18,652 bases of DNA from Ectocarpus siliculosus (taxonomy: Eukaryota; Sar; Phaeophyceae; Ectocarpales; Ectocarpaceae): NCBI GenBank assembly GCA_000310025.1, contig FN649754.1:789688-808339 (forward strand), read 5' to 3'. The position numbers and the translations under genes were made by a program. The notes beneath the pieces were generated by a model. That model did no database searches and had not been told where the DNA came from. It worked only from the letters and a program-made list of their open reading frames with translations. Numbering within the stretch: the stretch's first letter is position 1; the number at the start of each line of letters is the position of its first letter. Below, piece after piece: positions 18,301 to 18,652 of this stretch.

Positions 18301-18479
18301 ACAAAGGCAGCGTCGTACGCGTACGCGAGCAGAGGGTCCAACCTTCCCCCTGGAGTCAGGGTCCCGATGCCTGCCCCCGGGTACTTGTCGCTGTCTAGGG
18401 CCTCCCACCTGGAAGTAAGGTTTGCCAGAGCTTCAGACCCCGACCCTGCCGGAGCAGCGGAGGGCGAGCGGGTGGACGC
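5905..18479 (-). CDS. Ionotropic glutamate receptor-like channel, 15-exon model, 5'-partial
   Basis: This is a ligand-gated cation channel of the plasma membrane, by family knowledge. The exon model on the minus strand is 18479-18223, 17277-16983, 15379-15227 (tentative), 14874-14758, 14179-14081, 13668-13561, 12736-12677, 12286-12107, 11511-11464, 11187-11103, 10746-10691, 9919-9805, 9120-9071, 7419-7141 and 6330-5905. Joined, it gives 2328 bp, or 775 residues plus a stop. All 14 junctions keep frame; split codons are AA/G (Lys), G/GC (Gly) and T/TC (Phe). Domain order is second half of the amino-terminal domain (residues 1-184), S1 (about 185-307), M1 (320-339), pore loop M2 (370-385), M3 (394-415), S2 (about 424-580), M4 (585-606) and cytoplasmic tail (607-775). 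The order and the spacing between M2 and M3 match animal iGluRs. The signal peptide and the first half of the amino-terminal domain must lie beyond position 18652. Family assignment is strong; the ligand is unknown. Confidence 0.9.
6331..7140 (-). other. Intron between M4 exon and tail exon
   Basis: Donor GTGGGC; acceptor at CATCAG (6331) or one of two alternatives 123-126 bases further on. No repeat or coding signal recognised. The 127-codon minus-strand frame at 6894-6511 has no domain. Confidence 0.5.
7141..7419 (-). CDS. iGluR-like gene exon: end of S2, M4 and start of the cytoplasmic tail
   Basis: Acceptor TTTCCTATAG and donor GTGGGC, phase 0 at both ends. It encodes AMLELEEEGTLADITEPYF, then a Cys (565) expected to pair with Cys511. 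QNLKLVDLAGVFLILTMFMA follows, running into the hydrophobic M4 helix (about residues 585-606). The 'L.L.D..G.F..L' entry into M4 is an iGluR hallmark. A basic stretch (RKSFQAKKKW, later KERRQ) follows directly, consistent with the cytoplasmic side. Confidence 0.95.
7656..7667. repeat. 12-bp perfect palindrome, copy 1
   Basis: GTCAGCGCTGAC, identical to its reverse complement; repeated 147 bases further on. Confidence 0.9.
7802..7815. repeat. 14-bp perfect palindrome, copy 2
   Basis: TGTCAGCGCTGACA; the central 12 bases equal those at 7656-7667, and both copies are preceded by AT. Confidence 0.9.
8438..8554 (+). repeat. Dispersed repeat family 1, copy 2
   Basis: In the intron before the M4 exon. 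Same orientation as copy 1; over about 90 bp the two look roughly three-quarters identical by eye. Confidence 0.75.
9071..9120 (-). CDS. iGluR-like gene exon: S2 'G..L.K.SP' segment
   Basis: A 50 bp exon. Its first two bases TC complete Phe with the preceding T, and it ends in phase 0 at donor GTGAGT. The acceptor is AAAG behind the pyrimidine run CTTCCCTCTCC. It reads GLVLEKDSPYLGEFEL, the 'GFG...KDSP......' segment of S2 that is especially close to NMDA-type receptors. Confidence 0.9.
9121..9804 (-). other. Intron inside the S2 lobe
   Basis: GTGAGC ... CGAAAG, 684 bp, containing a diverged 99-bp tandem duplication (9535-9712). Nothing else was recognised. Confidence 0.75.
9535..9712. repeat. 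Diverged tandem duplication, period about 99
   Basis: Two units start with CAGAAATAACG at 9535 and 9634 and share collinear blocks (ACACG.CAGA, GTTTTTG, GATGCGGA / GAATGCGGA). The second unit is shorter. Confidence 0.75.
9805..9919 (-). CDS. iGluR-like gene exon: S2 lobe with ligand-binding aspartate
   Basis: Acceptor GCACGACAG in phase 0; it ends one base into a codon before donor GTGAGC. It encodes VDNETVKVTLVDSITAAYRV, then ADEYCGLDILSETFNKGH. VDS aligns with the ligand amine-binding acidic residue (Asp in NMDA-type GluN1, Glu in AMPA receptors; here Asp498). The Cys of EYCGL (511) aligns with the first Cys of the conserved S2 disulfide. Confidence 0.93.
9920..10690 (-). other. Intron inside the S2 lobe
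   Basis: GTGAGA ... CGACAG, 771 bp. It holds a 13-base C run (10208-10220) and a CAGCAA-rich patch near 10607-10650. Nothing else was recognised. Confidence 0.7.
10691..10746 (-). CDS. iGluR-like gene exon: S2 lobe
   Basis: A 56 bp exon starting with GC, which completes Gly with the G of the previous exon, and ending in phase 0 at donor GTGAGA. Acceptor is GGGTTTCAG. It encodes GDQNVPVTCYTIDECFEL, which fits the '..Y....EC...V..G' part of S2. Confidence 0.82.
10747..11102 (-). other. Intron inside the S2 lobe (356 bp)
   Basis: GTACAG ... TTTCAG. Nothing recognised inside. Confidence 0.7.
11103..11187 (-). CDS. iGluR-like gene exon: start of S2 lobe
   Basis: Acceptor AAATATCAG in phase 0; it ends one base into a codon before donor GTACAG. 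It encodes VAVRQEDTLQAFYEEE, then IMGCYGEAECYG. It occupies the place of the 'YGT..GST..FF' strand and helix of S2; DT aligns with the Ser-Thr pair that contacts the ligand gamma group in GluA2. Two cysteines close together are unusual for this helix. Confidence 0.85.
11464..11511 (-). CDS. iGluR-like gene exon: M3-S2 linker
   Basis: A 48 bp exon with acceptor ACTACCCAG and donor GTGAGC, phase 0 at both ends. It reads SFGVDDLKNGAVPHTQ, which matches the 'I.S.DDL...' linker that follows the gate helix in iGluRs. The upstream pyrimidine region is a GTCT/CTGT microsatellite (plus-strand AGAC repeat at 11545-11620). Confidence 0.85.
11545..11620. repeat. AGAC tetranucleotide microsatellite
   Basis: About 15 near-perfect AGAC units with AGGC and AGAT variants. 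On the transcribed strand it is a CTGT/GTCT pyrimidine-rich tract that lies just upstream of the acceptor at 11512. Confidence 0.95.
11712..12052. repeat. Tandem duplication in the intron after the pore exon, period about 194
   Basis: Unit 1 (from 11712) and unit 2 (from 11906) both begin ACACTATTTCTATTG and share GCAGAAAGC, ATAATAG.ATCGCATGA, TAACGCG.CGCATG and TGTGAGAAAATA.AGAATG, ending TGTAACTCGAT. The unit 2 start is preceded by a further partial TGTAACTCGATG. Confidence 0.9.
12107..12286 (-). CDS. iGluR-like gene exon: pore loop M2 and gate helix M3
   Basis: Phase 0 at both ends, acceptor CCAATCAG and donor GTGCGG. It encodes GMAMSSYVTGALLMGQMVHA, then PYTVESYILTSGWMFACFIL, then GASFTAELASFLAAEKEEAL. 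The span from the pore loop to the end of M3 can be aligned without gaps to the animal AMPA-receptor segment. ASFTAELAS takes the place of the SYTANLAAF gate motif. In this alignment Met377 sits at the Q/R site, and there is no acidic residue four positions on. The donor is followed by a CGG repeat in the intron. Confidence 0.95.
12287..12676 (-). other. Intron between M1-M2 linker and pore exons
   Basis: GTAAGA ... AATCAG, 390 bp. Nothing recognised inside. Confidence 0.75.
12677..12736 (-). CDS. iGluR-like gene exon: M1-M2 linker
   Basis: A 60 bp exon in phase 0, acceptor GTCCTGCAG and donor GTAAGA, encoding NEIFTDGVPTATGSKRRLSS. It lies between the M1 exon and the pore exon and has the length expected for the cytoplasmic M1-M2 linker. 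It is hydrophilic and basic at its end. It was placed because both splice sites are good and the frame joins both neighbours. The peptide has no strong family signature of its own. Confidence 0.75.
12737..13560 (-). other. Intron after the M1 exon
   Basis: GTGTGA ... CTGCAG, 824 bp. No repeat or coding signal was recognised; the open frames here have no domain. Confidence 0.65.
13561..13668 (-). CDS. iGluR-like gene exon: pre-M1 and membrane segment M1
   Basis: Acceptor GGCTTTCAG and donor GTGTGA, phase 0 at both ends. It encodes VNWWKMFQPFERQLWILITG, then TTVVMVALLWLFDGAK. The 'F..PF...LW' cuff before M1 is typical of iGluRs, and the hydrophobic stretch (about residues 320-339) forms M1. 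Confidence 0.93.
13669..14080 (-). other. Intron between S1 and M1 exons
   Basis: GTGCGA ... TTTCAG, 412 bp, largely occupied on the right side of its centre by a decayed dispersed repeat copy (13867-13970). Confidence 0.75.
13867..13970 (+). repeat. Dispersed repeat family 2, copy 2
   Basis: Same orientation as the copy at 271-375, with GTGACGGTG, AAGAGCTTTCGGAAACGCAT, CTTTGATTTTGG and GTCGTGGAGT in matching order. Located in the S1-M1 intron. Confidence 0.65.
14081..14179 (-). CDS. iGluR-like gene exon: S1 lobe with the ligand-carboxylate arginine
   Basis: Phase 0 at both ends, with acceptor CCCTAG and donor GTGCGA. It encodes VTISERRLDTVSFSYPFMAT and then GLSFVYRPEVLDK. This is the S1 hallmark 'TI..ER...V.FS.PFM..G'. 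The second Arg of SERR (residue 281 of the joined model) aligns with the Arg that binds the alpha-carboxylate of the amino-acid ligand in iGluRs (Arg485 of GluA2), and the Thr of VTIS with Thr480. This is the strongest single motif for calling an amino-acid-binding receptor. Confidence 0.95.
14180..14757 (-). other. Intron between the two S1 exons
   Basis: GTGAGG ... CCCTAG, 578 bp. Nothing recognised inside. Confidence 0.75.
14758..14874 (-). CDS. iGluR-like gene exon: S1 lobe, 'LGFTYNI' segment
   Basis: Phase 0 at both ends, with acceptor CGTCAG and donor GTGAGG. It encodes VLSGRLGFTYNISVANSS, followed by TDEVIGYVSNGTYDMVASW. This corresponds to the S1 helix and strand ('..LGF.Y.l') and to the 'NGT.DGMVGEL' loop of animal receptors. 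Three potential N-glycosylation sites (NIS, NSS, NGT) are present. The acceptor lies directly beside a CGA/TCG microsatellite at 14884-14905. Confidence 0.9.
14875..15226 (-). other. Intron before the LGFTYNI exon
   Basis: About 350 bp, assuming the tentative upstream exon is right. It ends in a CGA/AAC microsatellite next to the acceptor. A missing 'G.CIDLL'-type microexon, if real, would be sought here. Confidence 0.5.
14884..14905. repeat. TCG/CGA trinucleotide microsatellite
   Basis: Seven TCG units, then GTTGTTG, directly upstream (on the minus strand) of the acceptor at 14875. Confidence 0.95.
15227..15379 (-). CDS. Tentative exon 3: start of the ligand-binding domain
   Basis: A 153 bp open stretch between an AAG acceptor (TTGGTAAG, preceded by a long T/G-rich GTT and GTC repeat tract) and donor GTAACG. 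It would be phase 0 at both ends, as its neighbours need. It reads SMQLLLPHRVPFRKLPVGK and then a Cys-containing segment ending HRSCQKPTSVA. The first part could be the opening strand of the LBD ('L.V..P...PF'), and the third codon positions are C-rich as in the real exons. However, the usual 'G.CIDLL' motif before the S1 helix is not visible. An additional or different small exon is possible. Confidence 0.4.
15402..15424. repeat. CAA trinucleotide microsatellite
   Basis: CAA repeat with a short ACG repeat beside it; on the minus strand a GTT/GTC tract that precedes the tentative acceptor at 15380. Confidence 0.9.
16372..16489. repeat. CAA/CAG-rich low-complexity region
   Basis: AAC, GCAGCGGCCGCTGCAGCAGC and CAG/CAA runs in an intron. 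Poly-Ala, poly-Cys and poly-Leu open frames on the opposite strand are by-products of this. Confidence 0.9.
16983..17277 (-). CDS. iGluR-like gene exon 2: end of the amino-terminal domain
   Basis: The acceptor is TTGTCCCTTCAG, preceded by a C-rich pyrimidine tract (G-rich on the plus strand at about 17304-17321). The first base G completes the Lys codon of the previous exon. The peptide AAGLWQDGAFIREA leads into LGTEIVGVTGPVAFRES, the 'F.G.TG.V.F' strand found near the end of ANF-receptor domains. NGTEF and NGTLATFEVP follow, with two N-glycosylation sites. The 3' end is less certain: GTAATC at 16982 is preferred, but GTCACG nine bases further on would also keep phase 0. GC content is very high compared with the surrounding introns. 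Confidence 0.82.
17381..17480 (+). repeat. Dispersed repeat family 1, copy 3 (more diverged)
   Basis: Again a G-rich start, then GGTACGCATG, CTGCCG, GTCGTCTT, GCATCCCTA, ATGCCGGAACGGAGCG, collinear with copy 2 (GGTACCCATG, ATGCCG, AGTCGTT, GTATCCCTA, ATGCCGGGACAGAGCG). Confidence 0.6.
17980..18045 (-). repeat. Dispersed repeat family 2, copy 3 (inverted, shorter)
   Basis: Reads AAAATCGGC ... ATGCGTTTTCGGAAAGCTCT ... GACGGTGCC on the plus strand, which is the reverse-complement arrangement of the other two copies. The match is clearest around the GCGTTT..GGAAAGCTCT core. Confidence 0.5.
18140..18215. repeat. CAA/CTA-rich low-complexity region
   Basis: Imperfect ACAACA and ACTACA units ending within seven bases of the donor at 18222, so the 5' end of this intron is GTT-rich on the transcribed strand. 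Confidence 0.85.
18223..18479 (-). CDS. iGluR-like gene, first visible exon: amino-terminal (ANF-receptor) domain
   Basis: The exon opens after a good acceptor (GCTTTCACAG) in phase 0 and ends with two bases (AA) before donor GTGAGT. It carries LTSRWEAL and then DPLLAYAYDAAFVLATAV. The latter is the 'DP..AYAYDAV..LA' helix typical of ANF_receptor/type I periplasmic-binding domains in glutamate and GABA-B receptors. One N-glycosylation site (NLTS) is visible. The exon needs an upstream exon, which is outside the window. Confidence 0.85.
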
Positions 18480-18592
18480 CTGTGAAAGCAATGCTAGACA
18501 CTCGTCCTTTTACACAGATTGGTTGGCGTTCGTCATGCCATGGTCCTCCATAATCAGGCAACAAACCGTATGATGTTCTCGATACCGAACGT

Positions 18593-18629
<37 letters not shown>

Positions 18630-18652
18630 GGCGCTGAGATACCCCCACGAGG
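18480..18652 (-). other. 3' end of the upstream intron of the channel gene
   Basis: Intronic sequence ending in the acceptor TTTCACAG. It contains a run of 33 C (18595-18627), a likely low-accuracy point in the assembly. Confidence 0.7.
18595..18627. repeat. Poly-C tract (33 C)
   Basis: Uninterrupted C run followed by GGGGCGC; near the right edge of the window. Confidence 0.95.

Overview
The window looks like nuclear DNA from a multicellular stramenopile, most likely a brown alga (Phaeophyceae, Ectocarpus-like). Coding sequence comes as short GC-rich exons of 48-430 bp, separated by introns of about 0.3-2.1 kb with GT-AG ends, many donors of the GTG type, and many CGA/AAC/CAG-type microsatellites and poly-G tracts. 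No bacterial operon, prophage, CRISPR array, rRNA or tRNA was seen. The organism call is inference; the intron-exon structure is read from the sequence.

The main content is one large gene on the minus strand, running from beyond the right edge (its 5' part is missing) down to about position 5905. Fifteen exons can be placed by hand: thirteen firm, one tentative (15379-15227), and a terminal exon with an uncertain start. Their reading frames join without a break: the phases match at all 14 junctions and the summed length is a multiple of three. In order they encode the C-terminal half of an extracellular amino-terminal domain, the S1 half of a glutamate-type ligand-binding domain, membrane segment M1, a re-entrant pore loop M2, M3 with a variant of the SYTANLAAF gate motif, the S2 half of the ligand-binding domain, M4, and a long cytoplasmic tail with an acidic run. 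This is the full ionotropic glutamate receptor (iGluR) architecture, in an organism outside animals and land plants.

Downstream of it, in the same orientation, a second gene begins at 2183. Its first exon (2183-1767) encodes a long N-terminus, a signal peptide and the start of a ligand-binding ANF-receptor/periplasmic-binding-type domain, then a donor site. The remaining exons lie off the left edge. The likely reading is a tandem pair of receptor genes, but the two visible protein parts do not overlap, so paralogy cannot be shown from this window.

The 3.7 kb between the genes and the introns hold mostly decayed repeats: two dispersed families with three copies each, several tandem duplications, microsatellites that often lie next to splice acceptors, a pair of identical palindromes, and G-rich tracts. 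No additional protein-coding gene could be supported.
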